Shown: one piece after another, positions 52,056 through 64,000 of the stretch
Numbering within the stretch: position 1 is the stretch's first letter
Layout: the number at the start of each line of letters is the position of its first letter
From: Astropecten irregularis
Lineage: Eukaryota; Echinodermata; Asteroidea; Paxillosida; Astropectinidae
Assembly: GCA_963971285.1 (NCBI GenBank)
Contig: OZ020246.1
Coordinates: 23,844,494 to 23,908,493 of the forward strand
Reading direction: 5' to 3'
DNA: 64,000 nt
Made by a program: the position numbers and the translations under genes
The notes under the pieces: generated by a model
The model's database searches: none
What the model was told of the DNA's origin: nothing
What the model saw: the letters and a program-made list of their open reading frames with translations, nothing else

Positions 52056-52544
52056 CCTTTTGAAATTGATTTCGGATTATGAAAAATTATCTCCCTTTAC
52101 ACGTGAGTTATTAATTTACTTGCATTGCTAATTTAGGGCTCAGTCACCAGATAATGGCCTACTCTGTTGGAAGAAAACACAAACATAATGAACGTAATAG
52201 GTGGTGCACTGTCCGTAGACGGTAATTTGGTTTGTTGTTGTTGTTGTTGTTTGTTTGTTTGTTGGGGTGTTTGTTAATTTTGTTTGTTTGTTTGGTGTAG
52301 TGTTTGTTTGAAAGGCTAGCATTTATTTCACATCAAGGCGTCTGCCTATAGAATGAAAATGTAGCTCATTGAAATGGAAAATACATTTGGAAAAAAGGCG
52401 GTACCGGGTAATAAAAACATTTAAATTGGAAAATACATTGACGGTTGCATGCATCTCCCTTGCGATATAGGGTCGGCAAGAAGTGAAACAATTCCCAACG
52501 GAATTCTCACTCCAACCTTGCTACTAGTATAGTTCACACATGTA
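52056..52544. other. Intergenic with (TTG)n/(TTTG)n microsatellite
   Basis: A TTG and TTTG run occupies about 52,228-52,300. The rest shows nothing recognisable. Confidence 0.6.
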
Positions 52545-52800
52545 TACTAACGCAGAACTTGACAATGTGTCAGGATGCCTTGCAAACAACATACTCTCAT
52601 TGAACTACAGCAAGACCAACTTCATGATCTTTCACAGGCAACCAAGGATTCTGATGATAACAAAACCATATAAACATGAACAACGTTGAAATTTCCGAAG
52701 TTTATTCTACCAAACTCCTGGGAATAATATAATTGATGATAAACATTCTTGGAAAGAGCACATCATCACCACTATTATCAAAGCATTTTTCGTGATGCTG
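52545..52800 (+). pseudogene. Decayed non-LTR retrotransposon reverse-transcriptase fragment
   Basis: Reading plus frames with shifts gives LSLNYSKTNFMIFH, then VEISEVYSTKLLGIII and DDKHSWKEHI. This is the well-known tract after the catalytic core of LINE reverse transcriptases (LN.SKT..M.F, ...TK.LG..ID....W..HI). At least two frameshifts and stops show it is dead. It is an isolated fragment with no flanking LINE sequence that I can see. Confidence 0.7.
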
Positions 52801-53078
52801 GTGTACTACAAATTATTTTTACTGTCGCTAGTTTCATTCCTTATCACATTCTATTAATTACAACACTCTTATTCTTCCGTGAAATAATATTACATTTTTG
52901 GGCGCACACCTCCAACCTATAAGTTACCTTTGTATTTGCATTTTATGTATAAGGTTTCTTTTCTCCTTTCCCGTGTTAACCCGAGTGCTGGCGTCCGTTT
53001 CCTTTCTTTTCACGGGCAATGTTTGTTAATAACAAGAGTCTAGTGTTATCATCATATTTTGGTAATATAATGTACATG

Positions 53079-53405
53079 TATACCGAAACCGGAAATCTTC
53101 ACAAATTTACCTATAACTATATACAAGGTATAAAGATGGTGATGGTAAACTTGCATACCGTTAAAAGATTTCTGTCAGAAATGATGTATTTATCCAGAAA
53201 AGAGTAAAACCAGTGACCAAAATTTTTCATATTAAAAGATAGAAAATAAAAGAGAAAAGACTTCCTGTGGCCGTTTTCACTGTTTTCTCAAAAAGTGGGC
53301 ACCGTATGGGACTGAAATTTTCACAGATGACTGTTACTGTACTGTACCTTTCTTAATATTTTTGCCCATGAATCTGCATTTCCTTGACAAAAACCAAAGT
53401 GATGA
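53079..53405. repeat. M1 repeat, full length
   Basis: It runs from ACCGAAACCGGAAATCTTCA to TGACAAAAACCAAAGTGATG, with all M1 phrases in order (TATAAAGATGGTGATGGT, TTTATCCAGAAAAGAGTAAA, AAAAAGTGGGCACCGTATGG). Confidence 0.65.
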
Positions 53406-54920
53406 CTGCTGACTGTGTCCGCAAGTTCGATTTCGTTGTCTATTGTTTCTATTATTTTGTTCCGCACGTGATGCCCTTGATTTGTAAATTGAGTATTACT
53501 CACTAATTGTCATGTTTTACGGCACCATCATTATACAATGCTTTTGGAAGTGTCCCATCATTCATACTTTTCTTGCTTTCTCAAGTTAACTTTTACATAC
53601 TTGTTTACAGTGCATGATGTGTCTTTGCAAGAATTAGTAAATTTTGTGTGCAAATTAAATTAAAAAAGAAAAATTACTAATGCCTATTGGGGACTGGATA
53701 ATCTTGTAATCAAATAAGCCATTGTTTAAATGGACCATCAAAGGGAACCATCAAATTCAGTTCTACCATCAACCCCAAAATTAAAAAAGGGAGTTCAGCC
53801 CCCAGTTTAATACTAGGTCTAGTTTGAAACAATTAAGAGCGCGTTCCGGTTGCCCTTTTAATACCCGCAAATTAAATCACCCTGACGCAGGAGAAAAATC
53901 ATAGTATTAATAATCATATCAAATTATTTCCGACGACTTTATGGCTTTTTCTATACAAATATTGCACCCCATCACGTTTATCTTCTGCAATCCTCTCCTT
54001 TCCATTCACTCCAATTATCGAACCTCGCATCCTTCTCAAACCATACCCAACCGGCAAACGGCACCACCTTCTGCAACAACGTGTGATCGCAATCTAGACG
54101 AGTCATTCTGCCCAAATCAAGCATCCTGATACGCGATGATAACGTCTTTTCAGTGGTTTTCAATCATAATGTAATCAAACTAATTCCTTATGATGGTCTC
54201 CTTACTTCTTTCATGTTGCTATTTGTATGACTTTATAACTCTCCAATTTCCTCAGCACATAACACGCCCAAATTCAATAATTATAAGAAAACACATAAAA
54301 AATAGCGCCCTCTATACCGTACAAACACGTGCAATGGGCGAGTGCCTGGCCGCCCGTGTTTGGGGAAATAAGAACTTCTCCTCCAGGGTTTAACCCAAGG
54401 AATATTCATCATTTCTTTGCGCGAGTCATGAAATTTCATCAAAACAGTCCCCATTTCAAATATTGACCGAAAACTTTCAACAACAACAAAAAAGAGAATG
54501 ATGGGTAGTGACCAACCTTCCCATAACATTAATTATTGGACCCACTGTCAACGTGTTACTTCATAAGTTCATTCATTTCAATACCGATCAAAATAAAACA
54601 AATGTATTTGTTGATTATAAAATAAATCAGAAGTGGGGATAGAAATATTTGTCCACATTGAACAGGTACATTACACAAAATAAGCGGGAAAGGAAAACAC
54701 ACCCACTATTTTAATCAATTACTCTACAATCTAACAAGGTTTCACTTCCAAAAATACCATAAATAACAAACAGTGAAATCAATGCATAATTTTGTTTTCT
54801 GCATCTTTATTCCAACTTTAAAATGTTTGTACATGTATCAGGTATTGGCTTCTTCTAAAAAAAAGTAACAGAAAACTAAAGCACATTAATCAATATAATT
54901 AATTAGTTATGTACATCCTT
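53406..54920. other. Intergenic, nothing recognised
   Basis: AT-rich. Short reading frames here lack splice context, domain motifs or codon bias, so I call no gene. Confidence 0.5.
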
Positions 54921-54924
54921 TAAA

Positions 54925-55245
54925 GGTAATATCATACTTTGGAGTTTGTCAAAGAACTAGTGCAGATTCATGGGCAAAAATATCAAGAAAGATACAGTTA
55001 AAAGTCATCTGTGAAAAGTTGTTCAGTCCCATAAGGTGCTCATTTAAAAAAAATCTTTTCACCATTTTGGGGATCTTCCAAAGATCAAAATTGTTTTGGT
55101 CACTAATTTACTCTTTCCGGATAATGCAGCATCAGGCAGAAAAATTTTAACGGTATGTTTCTACCATCACAATGATCTTTATACCCTGTAAGCTATAGGT
55201 GAAATCTGTGAAGATTTCTGTTTCAGTATGCTAACCTGAGTTGTA
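54925..55245. repeat. M1 repeat, opposite orientation
   Basis: GTAATATCATACTTTGGAGT through GATTTCTGTTTCAGTATGCT, the mirror of the copy at 53,079. Confidence 0.65.
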
Positions 55246-55779
55246 AATAAAAAAATGTAACATGATTAGAGACCATGACACAAATCGCTGTTCTTGTCGT
55301 TCTTCTCTTGTGAGCGGTTTAACCAGAATTGGTCAAACAAACTAATAAAGAATAGTTATGATATAAGGCAGAGTTCATTATGACAACAAATTTCGAAAAA
55401 TAATGTCAATCACATTGAGTTCAGTATTTTTCATATTGTTATATTAATACACTTAAAACTTCCCTCCTACCGCATGAAATGTCTTACTAACATGTAAGAA
55501 CACTGTACATTTCGTCATGTCCATATAATTATTCATTGACATAAAAACTAGTCCTCTCAGAATAACTGTAAAGAATGTATTGTTTCAATTGCATGTACTA
55601 TAAGAAAAAGTTTACTTTCAGGTCTTACATTACCAGATGAAAAAAATAGAACAAAAATGTCATAAAATATAACTTTGGACTATTTTAAGAAAAGTATGTC
55701 AAATGATCATCTTAATATAGGAAAAGTACCCTTGAACTTGGTCAACATTGAAGCAGGGAAACAGGTCAACCCGTACTCA
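55246..55779. other. Intergenic, nothing recognised
   Basis: No coding or repeat structure is supported. Confidence 0.45.
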
Positions 55780-56075
55780 GGGAGTCAGGTTGGCGTAGCG
55801 GTTCTTTCCTCGCCTTTCACCTCTGTGGACCGGGTTCAAGTCCGGCTCGGTTCACAAGTGGATTGGGTTTTCAGTCCCTGCCTGATTCCTTGGGTTTTAC
55901 CCAAAATATTACTCTGGGGTTTTCCTCCCACCTCTAAAACTGTATCTCCTTCTCATCATCTTTCCATAACAGGTTTCATCAGGCTTGCGAGCTACAGTGC
56001 CTTGGTCGCCTTTGAGGAATCCTTGGTGTCATTACCAGAAATAAATAATAATAATAATAATAATATATTATAATA
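55780..56075 (+). repeat. tRNA-derived SINE (S3) with (AAT)n tail
   Basis: The head has GGCGTAGCGGTTC (A box-like) and CCGGGTTCAAGTCCGG (B box). The body has GGGTTTTCAGTCCCTGCCTG, CTTGGGTTTTACCC and GGGGTTTTCCTCCCACCTC, and the tail is AATAATAATAATAATAATAA. The body type is widespread in marine invertebrate SINEs. Confidence 0.7.
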
Positions 56076-57930
56076 CCCAAATATTTACACCAAATTCAAC
56101 ATGTACCTAAGTCAGCTTGAAACCAAATTTATATCCATGTACAGTTAACACCCAAATGACCCAAGACAACCTGTACGCTAGTCAGTGACAGGTCAACACA
56201 CCAGCCCCTTACCGACTACTCGACTAGGCAAAGCATCTAATTGGTATCAATTAATTTGTGATACATTCAGATCTTCACATTTTGCATCTTATTTCTGAAT
56301 ACATGTACATGTATACTGGGGCGAGTTGGTCAAGGGCCAAGTCCGTTCGGATGAGTCTGCCAGGAGGAAAGTCGGTCAGGGGGCAAGTTGACCTGTAATC
56401 CCAAAGTCAACCCTTACCCAACTCAGTTGACTGGAGTGACTTGGGTAGGAGGTGACTTGGGTAGGATTTAATTCAGGTATTAAATCAATAAACTTGGGTG
56501 CGAGACTGCGAGATGACTTATGTACAAGTTGACACAGATTTTGTAGTTGTAGCCGTACCGTGGGTGCGTTCGCTTAGCTTCCACAAGGCAGTCCTTACCT
56601 GGGAATAGTTGCGTACATGATGTACATACGCGTATACAGCACAGTGCACAAAACAAGTGAGATGGTGGGGACGAGGTTGACAGGTGTCAACTCGTGGAAG
56701 CTAAATGAACGCACCCTGTAGAAAGCTATCATAACAGTAGAATAACAAATTGGTAATAAAACACATTCACAAGTCACAACACATGAAAAGATAGCGAGTA
56801 CAAATAAATGCTCTGTATTTCATCCAAGTGGCATTATTAGTAGAAATGAAGAGATGATTTTCAAGCCAATTTATGATGTCTTTGTTGTCATTTTGGACAT
56901 TTGCTGCACATGTACAGTAATACCAGTACCCGTTTGAGTGTGGAAAGTTTGAACTCTGGACCCGTTAATTATTAGTACATGTATGAATGTTCACACAATC
57001 AGTTAATAATAACTGATCGTGTCAAAATTATTACTAAGAGGTTTTTGTATCTAGAGCTTCAGTTACTGGATGGATCTAGGACACTAGTAGTAGTAGTACT
57101 ACAACAAGTTCAGCAGTACTATGTAACAAAAGACTAACAAAAGAAACCACGATGAAACTGACAATTATTTAAAAAAGTATTGTATAAGATTTCGGGGGTT
57201 TAGCCATCCTGTGGGTCCCACGTTTAAACCTTTTGGGCATGATCTGTCCATATGTTAAAAATGCAATTTTTAGGGTCCAAGTTACTCAGACTACATTTAT
57301 TTGCACCTAGAAGAGGCTAGAACAGATAATTAAAATCGTTCTGCCCAAAAATATCTCCCAAATAACACTAAAGACATCACAATTCGGCTTAAAAATAACT
57401 CCATCTCTCCTTTGAATGTCAGGGATGAAATGTAGCTTATTTATTTGTACTCACGTCACCATAATTCCATCTCATGAAAATCAATGTTTTAGTACGAACA
57501 GTCTTGCCAGTCACCGCGCTCGGCCTCGGTCGACATTTTTAACTAGGAGTAGGACGTTTCCAAATTCCGACCACAAAGGCAAAGAAATGGCATTAAAGCA
57601 GCCTTTCCACAATCATACCAATTTTCCTGTTCAAAAAGTTTTCACTGGTGGAGGCTAAATCAGAAAAAAGGGCCACAACTTCACAAGGACTGAAGGAGAA
57701 TTTTGGAAATCCATGATGTTCACTTCCGCATTCGTTGTTTCCGCGCAGTCTACGGTGATGGATTACTGATGTCATGATGTGGAAGCATGGAGGCAGGAAT
57801 TTCACCATTTTGGAATGGAAACATCTATTATATAGCAATCAGCAAATATAAATAATTACGACAACAGTATAATACAGAAGTAGGCCTAGGCCTATACTGT
57901 AATTTCATCGAGCTTATAGTTAGATTTTGG
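56076..57930. other. Intergenic, no gene
   Basis: A patch at 56,330-56,470 contains CAAGTTGACC and GACTTGGGTAGGA motifs resembling the 16-bp units of the element at 57,931, perhaps a decayed relative. Nothing else is supported. Confidence 0.5.
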
Positions 57931-58627
57931 GTCATCTCGTACCCAGGTTAACTCGTACCCAAGTCATCTCGTACCCAGGTTAACTCGTACCCAAGTCATC
58001 TCGTACCCAAGTTAAGTCGTACCCAAGTCATGTCGTACCCAAGTTAACTCGTACCCAAGTCAATTCGTACCCAAGTCAACTCGTACCCCTATGCAATTGT
58101 GAATAAAATCTCGTTCGTGTAGACCGTGACATTGTAGTTATCATATTTTAATGTCTCAGTCTTTTAATCGAAAAATCACATTTATTTCAAAATTATTATT
58201 TATCATTCGAGAACACGCCTCCAAAAAATTCCTGTTTCAAAGTCAATTGAACAAAACACCCCACCCCTCACCGTCCGTTTCAAAATCAAAATCAATTGCG
58301 CATTCCACCTGCCAACAAAATCCCCGTTCATACCCCACGCCCGACAAACGTTTAAAACACAGCAAAATTAGACAGTAAGCCTAGTTGTAGTTATTTAACC
58401 TTTACATAGCTGTCAATTTAATACACGTACGGAGTATGACAGCTTCAAAGTCTGTCAGTGATGGCCGCATGCTTTGTGCAATAATGGGGTACGACTTGAC
58501 TCGGGTACGACTTAACCTGGGTACGAGTTAACTTGGGTACGAGATGACTTGGGTACGAGTTGACTTGGGTGTCATTTTTGGGGTACGACTTGACTTGGGT
58601 ACGAGTTAACTTGGGTACGACTTGACC
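57931..58627. mobile_element. Foldback-type element with tandem-repeat arms
   Basis: The left arm (57,931-58,089) is about ten 16-bp units of the type TTAACTCGTACCCAAG / TCATCTCGTACCCAGG. The right arm (58,486-58,627) is about nine units of the reverse complement (CTTGGGTACGAGTTAA). The outer ends GGGTCATCTCGTACCC and GGGTACGACTTGACCC are inverted. About 396 bp of unrelated sequence lies between, with no transposase frame. Terminal arms built of short tandem repeats resemble Drosophila Foldback/Galileo elements in form only. Confidence 0.75.
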
Positions 58628-58779
58628 CATTTCGTATAGTTATACTAGTTTTATAGCATAGCGTATTAAAGACAATGGCCCCAACTGCATGCTGGCATGG
58701 CATCGCAGGACCGTATAAACAGTGTATACGCTGGTAAACGGTCCTTTCGTTTCTTAAGTACGTAGATTGCAGCATACCA

Positions 58780-58855
58780 GTTGTGTAGTGATTTAGCCAC
58801 CGTGTAGCGCTACACAAAACATATGCCGATTGAGAACGGATCATATCGAGCACCA
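58780..58855 (-). repeat. Single-copy relative of the 49.97-kb tandem array
   Basis: On the minus strand it reads CTCGATATGATCCGTT, then GTGTAGCGCTACACGGTGGC and AAATCACTACACAAC. These match the left border (CGATATGATCCGTT) and the unit (CGCTACACGGCCAGCAAATC) of the array, but here there is only one copy. Confidence 0.6.
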
Positions 58856-58859
58856 TTTG

Positions 58860-60556
58860 AAAACTTCAGAAGACGTAGTCGGGTACCTGCACGACGATGC
58901 GCTATCAATACGCAGCATTTGAACAGGGTTTCAGACCTAGAGCTGCCAATGGATGACGTCATCGCATTGAAAGTGCACTTTCCTTTGTTGGTATTGTAAT
59001 CGAAAAATCAATTCTTAGTAACAAGTGTGGGATGGTGTGGGCAGCTTGAGTGGTACAGCCTTAAAGTGGCAATATTATCGATTAGGAAGCTGAGTGCCCT
59101 TTTTTTCAAATATCAATTGTAAACGGTAAATCGTTAAAGATCGGCAAACGGAGATAATTATGTAGTTTTCGATGTACAATACGGGAGTACAGGGACTCTG
59201 TAATGGGGTGTTTTTTTGTTTTGGCTTTGCCTTTCGTTTCGTTCTAATTCATATATCATTAATGCATTGATAATTTATGATGGTCACTTTTTTTCTTCTC
59301 ATTTTCGTTCATGGAGTGTTCATGTATTGCGAATAATTATTGACAAGTCACTCAAATTGGAAATTAGGCCTAAAAGTATTTTTCGGGGTTTCACAAAAGT
59401 CAAACATTTAATTTGGGTATTTTAATTATACTACTTTTTTCGTGATTGCATATGACTTTGAGGCTTATTTCAGATTTCCATGTGCCTTACAACAATTTAA
59501 TTCGTTGTACAAGTTAGTAATAAAACTGCTGCAAACTGCTCATCCGCCAAAATGACCTGAAATATACACAAAATGCTTGGAGTTGGCAGGATTCTAGCAC
59601 GGGATCTTTATCGTTTTACTTTCTTAAAATACAGAAGACAAAAACTAAAAGGATTTCCTCCCGAAACACTTCAAGGAGAAGTTTTTCTTTTCATTGACGA
59701 ACTTAATTAAACCGAAGATGATTGAGTCAGCTCAGTTTTCTATCATTAAAGGTATATTGCAAGATTGGTAAAGGTCACAGAAGCTCATACTTTATCTGAT
59801 CCAATTTGTGCATGAAGTAATAAACCTGTAAAAACTTGAGCTCAATTGGACATCAGAGTCACGAGAAAATAGCGAAAACCCGACTCAAATTTTCTTAAAA
59901 AACATATAAAGAATGGTTTTGATCTTACCCCTAGATCTAAATGTTTCCGTCTTTGTTTTAGGCTTATATTGACAGCGCTGAGCAGGCAGCCTGAGCTTCA
60001 AGCGCCATGTACTGTAAACTTTGTTCGGTTGAAATCCACACCGACTAGACAATAAAATGGGGCTGGCGTTCAATTATAAGCTATGGCTTGTTTTCTAAAA
60101 AAAAATTGATGAGTTTGTCAGCGCACTGAATGGATACGAACAATATCTATTATTGCACGAGTGGGTCTACGTGACGGTAAGTTGAAAATGCAACAGAAGA
60201 TGAGCACCTGGAAATTTACTACCATCCATCATTGTTTTTTATTCTATATATTCCGTCTCATGGCCCACCAAATTGCCAAATGAGCTGCACATAAATCATT
60301 TTAATTACTTTTGGAAGCAGCTTTTTTCTCAAATGTCACGACAAATTGAAAACAATTTCAATCCTCCCAATTCATTTAATAATATTATGTTACCATGGCG
60401 ACACAGTAAAACTGTCAGCGAAAACAAATGTAATTGTTCAAGAGCAGCGGCTACACAAGTGAAAGGAGATGTCAAAGGCATTCTAAATTATTTAAAACCG
60501 CCTCCAAATAGCCTCGACTGAAATTGTTAGCATCAACTGCTGCAAATGAACGTTGC
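58860..60556. other. Intergenic with one dispersed repeat
   Basis: At about 59,750-59,900, TTAAAGGTATATTGCAAGATT through TTGAGCTCAATTGGACATCA looks like part of an interspersed repeat, with the M1-like start TTAAAGGTA. No gene is supported. Confidence 0.45.
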
Positions 60557-60880
60557 TTAAAGGCACTACAGGATTTGCAAGGCCTCCAAAAAAGTATTGA
60601 GGTTCATCAGATGCTGGGTTTTTTAATGAAATCAAAATGTAATGTCTTTTAAAAAGATCATTCGTCCGAACACTTCAGTAGCATTTCAAAAGCGTGGTGT
60701 AACCGTGAAGGATTCGGAGGGGCAAGATTATTTCGGCCGTATTTCTGCTATCCAGATGAATAGAGCGTAAAAAGGTACATAAAACAACGTTTGTAAGGAA
60801 ATTTAAGACCTTTACTTCTGTTTAAGTATCAAATTCAGCCAAAACGCACATCTTTGCAAATCCTATATGCTCCCTTTAAA
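60557..60880. repeat. MITE-like repeat, partner of 12,211-12,572
   Basis: It begins TTAAAGGCACTACAGGATTT and ends GCAAATCCTATATGCTCCCTTTAAA; the ends are imperfect inverted repeats. The conserved core AAGCGTGGTGTAACCGTGAA is shared with the intronic copy. Confidence 0.65.
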
Positions 60881-61920
60881 ATGCTGTTTAAAATAATGAC
60901 AGAAAATAATCATAATAACACACAACAATTTGTTGTTCATTCATTTCATTTATTGATATATTAATTAATCAACGTTTTTTTTCCTTTCCTTTTTTCATTC
61001 TATTTCAAAACCGCAAATCACAATCAGTTACCGTTCTCAGTTTTACAGAACTGAAAATGCGTGTAAAATACTACCACGTCACAGGGATATTGCATTCTGA
61101 GTATAGGAATGGGAACGAAAATGGGCAGCAAGCTAGTGAAAAGGGATGTGCAGTATCGACATAATTGATATCATCCGATATCAGTATTTGGGGAAAGGTG
61201 TATGGGTCAAATATCCAATTCAATGGAAGCCTGATGACGGAAATATAAAATTTAAAACTCCTATAACTTTTTAGTATTTTTAGTATAACAGAGGAAATTT
61301 CACAGTACTGACACAATAAAATCATGCTTCATCCTAAAATACATGTATGTGTGAACTTCATTTAATTACAGTAATATAAAAACAATAAGTCAATCTTAAG
61401 TAGATAAGAACATACCAGCATACACAAGCCTTGTATAGGCAGCCTATGGGATTTTTTGTACAAAGTTTCATTGCAAATTGTAACACAATGCGCTACACTC
61501 TTCCGACGTATCCGTCAAAGAGTCCATCATAAAGTGATTCCGCCAGTACCGTTTTTGCAATCAAAAGTTTTATTCAATTTCCCAAAATTAACAGGATTAA
61601 TTTGAAAAAAACTCCTGAGAGACAGACATCACTGAAAGAATTGTTATTATTATACTCTTTTCTTTCTTTCTTTTTAAGTGAGAATTTACTATTTTTTGGT
61701 TGAATTAATTTTTTCATTTCCACAAAACTATAGGGACCGGATGTTTTCGAGTGAAATCTTTTCCATTAAGCAAATGAAATTTGACTATTTCACATAATTT
61801 TTTATTTCATCTTTTTCAAAGGGCCTTCACTCAAAATTGTCTAGCCCCTACTTTCACTCTTTAGAATTTGAGATCGAGTAACCCTAAATGACAAAGGAGG
61901 GCACTGAGAGCCTTCCGGTT
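60881..61920. other. Intergenic, nothing recognised
   Basis: AT-rich with homopolymer runs. No supported feature. Confidence 0.5.
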
Positions 61921-62113
61921 CAGTGGCGCACCCGGGGGCGCTCGGGGGCTCAAGAGGGTCCCTGAAAACAAAAATGAAAAAACAAAATGGGGGAGAGGGA
62001 AAGGGAGGGGAGGGAAGGGGGGAGTCACAAAATGTTTGTTGTGCGTTTTGTGGGAGAAAACATTCTTTGAGCTCCCCCCCCCCCCCCAAGACAAAATCCT
62101 GGGTGCGCCGGTG
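61921..62113. mobile_element. 193-bp hAT-like MITE with perfect 8-bp duplication
   Basis: The ends are CAGTGGCGCACCCGGG and CCTGGGTGCGCCGGTG (imperfect inverted repeats of about 16 bp), flanked by the exact direct repeat TTCCGGTT at 61,913-61,920 and 62,114-62,121. The interior has purine-rich (GGGAGAGGGAAAGGGAGGGG) and poly-C tracts and no coding capacity. Confidence 0.85.
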
Positions 62114-62157
62114 TTCCGGTTCCGTGATAAACATCACAGGGCAATGTCACGCCCTCT

Positions 62158-62430
62158 CTGATGTAAAATCATATAGCACAAGGTCAATGACACACCAAAA
62201 ACGAAATTTTGAAAATGGTCTTGTGAAAGTAAAGAAACAAACTGAATCATGTTCTGACAGAAATGACGCTCGAAATAATGTCGCACGACAAAATGGCCGG
62301 GCCATTTCTCTCATCATTCAAAGTTTTGACTTAGTTGCGATGATCGTAACCCTAGGTCTGACATGGGGACTGGGACCTTAAGGTTATATTACGATCATCG
62401 CAACTAAGTTTGACTATGATTTTACATCAA
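62158..62430. mobile_element. Foldback structure with two nested stems
   Basis: Outer stem: GATGTAAAATCATATAG against CTATGATTTTACATC. Inner stem: TTGACTTAGTTGCGATGATC with GTAA, against TTACGATCATCGCAACTAAG, around a loop of about 40 bp. It begins some 40 bp after the hAT-like MITE. Confidence 0.6.
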
Positions 62431-64000
62431 ATTTCCTTGTTGACAATCAATAACATTTCCTCAGTGTAAATGTAGAAACTTCTAAATGAACAATTACAAT
62501 GTTTATCACACCATTCACAAGTAGAAGTAAGTATAACTTACGTTATCTTAACCTCAATCCGTTAGCGTATATTGACTTCAACTCTTACATTTCAGTGACT
62601 GCATATCAATATACATGTACATGTAAATATCGAAACCAATGTTCTCATTTCACAATATTTTGTCTAGAGAACTTACATTATAATCAATCAGACATCATCT
62701 GTATACAAATTGTGTATATAATTATTACAAAAATATATTTATGTGTTTTTAATTTCAGGAAGCCTATGAGGCAATAAAACCCCATACAATGAATTAATGC
62801 ACCATCTTATTTCGAACATTATTAGTACTTCTAGAATTACTGAAATCGTGTGCAATATTTCTTGCACCACTATTATACTTTTGCCATTGGCTGTTCAATG
62901 GCAAATTTAACGCATTCAAAATGAAATACTTAAAGATCCACAGCTGGGCCTCACGTTTTGATCCGAGTTGGATAAAAACAAAAAAGAATTTGCTTGGATC
63001 AAAACGTCAAGTTTCTCCAAGCGTTATCATATCCCAGATCATCATTAATAATGATGTGGTTATATTCATAAAAGTTTAATATTCATATAAAGCAACTCCC
63101 CCCCCCCCCCAAAAAAAAAAAAAAAAAGCAGAAGGGATTTCGATTCAAAAAGACATATTATACATTAAAATAAAAAAAATTATATTGCCAATTAATACAT
63201 TGCCGCTTTTTATCTAGAATAGGACAATTTACAATAAGCAGATTGATTACATCACAATTTGTTTATTATGTGTGCTATCCTATGGAGCCAAAGGCGAACC
63301 ACTATCCACTGACTACCAAAGGAAAGTGTGAACATAAAGTTTGATGCCATCAATGCAGTAGTACATTTTACATCTTAGGATTTTTATTATTATTTATGGT
63401 ACATTTATTGCACCGTTTAAACAGTATAAATCTTCATTAACAATCAAAGATTTGAAAAACAAAGAAGAATGATTGACACAAAATTTATTATTTATTTAAG
63501 AATTAGTTATACTCACACCAATTATAAACTTCCATGTTCATTCAGCCAGTTTATTAACAGACCTAAGAACTATATAGGAGCTATAGTGGAGATAGAAGTA
63601 ATATATGTATTGTTGGCAGCAGTCCAACAATGGAATAGGCATTTATTTCTTGGCTGATGTGCTTTGGAGTGCTTATGCTAACATTCACAACATCTGATGA
63701 GTGTTCAACTAATGACAATAATTTATGTGGGACTTCATTTATCGCATTGCGCTCTGTTAAGCACAGTTTCCCTTACTCAGTTGATCAAGCAGATCACATA
63801 ATATAGCGCCTGCTATAAAAGACAAACACATTTCATTCAGCCCAAGAATTCAAATAATTAAGTCTTCAGTCTGTCAATCAAAGACAGCTACCATTACATG
63901 CACATTTTGCCTATGAGTGATCAAGGAACAAGACCTCTCTTGCAGCCCAAAACACTGGAGTACAAACGTTAGGTATATATTCATTTACATGGAAAAGGCT
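62431..64000. other. Intergenic, nothing recognised
   Basis: AT-rich, with a poly-C/poly-A tract at 63,098-63,127. No exon, RNA or repeat can be supported to the end of the window. Confidence 0.5.

Noticed and set aside
61923..62381. A 152-codon open frame on the plus strand
   Set aside because: It starts inside the hAT-like MITE and crosses its border and a hairpin. There is no domain or codon-bias support.

Overview
This is animal (metazoan) nuclear DNA. It has many short exons with GT-AG borders, long AT-rich introns, tRNA-derived SINEs, and dozens of small inverted-repeat transposons. The two genes (a pentraxin/LamG-rich adhesion GPCR and ANKS6) and the repeat landscape suggest a marine invertebrate deuterostome, probably an echinoderm and possibly a sea star. 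That assignment is inference; no rRNA or mitochondrial marker is present.

Region 1 (about 1-32,200, + strand) holds most of one large gene, an adhesion G-protein-coupled receptor that is open at its 5' end. I could join 38 coding exons with consistent phases. They encode a calcium-binding EGF domain, five tandem pentraxin/laminin-G-like (concanavalin A-like) modules, a GAIN domain with an intact GPS cleavage site and tethered-agonist sequence, seven membrane helices, and a short cytoplasmic tail ending at 31,240 (about 1,900 residues visible). Exon 8 is one base short of the expected frame. The introns carry a 33-copy 75-bp minisatellite, a 15-copy 79-bp minisatellite, SINEs, four truncated LINE 3' ends and many MITEs.

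Region 2 (about 32,200-35,317) is a short convergent intergenic stretch with repeats only. Region 3 (35,318-47,887, - strand) is a complete 13-coding-exon ANKS6 orthologue (858 residues: ankyrin repeats, basic/Ser-Pro linker, C-terminal SAM domain), a scaffold of the inversin compartment of the primary cilium. Its introns hold a 21-bp minisatellite, a nested pair of TIR transposons, and two SINEs whose tails end a few bases from splice donors.

Region 4 (47,888-64,000) contains no gene I can support. It holds a nearly perfect 262-bp inverted-repeat element with a 5-bp target duplication, a 2.1-kb tandem array of about 135-bp units, a decayed LINE reverse-transcriptase fragment, SINEs, a foldback element whose arms are themselves 16-bp tandem repeats, and a 193-bp hAT-like MITE with a perfect 8-bp target duplication.

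The two genes are tail-to-tail and have no evident shared pathway. The window is most informative for the receptor architecture, the frameshift in it, and the unusual variety of palindromic and tandem-repeat mobile elements.
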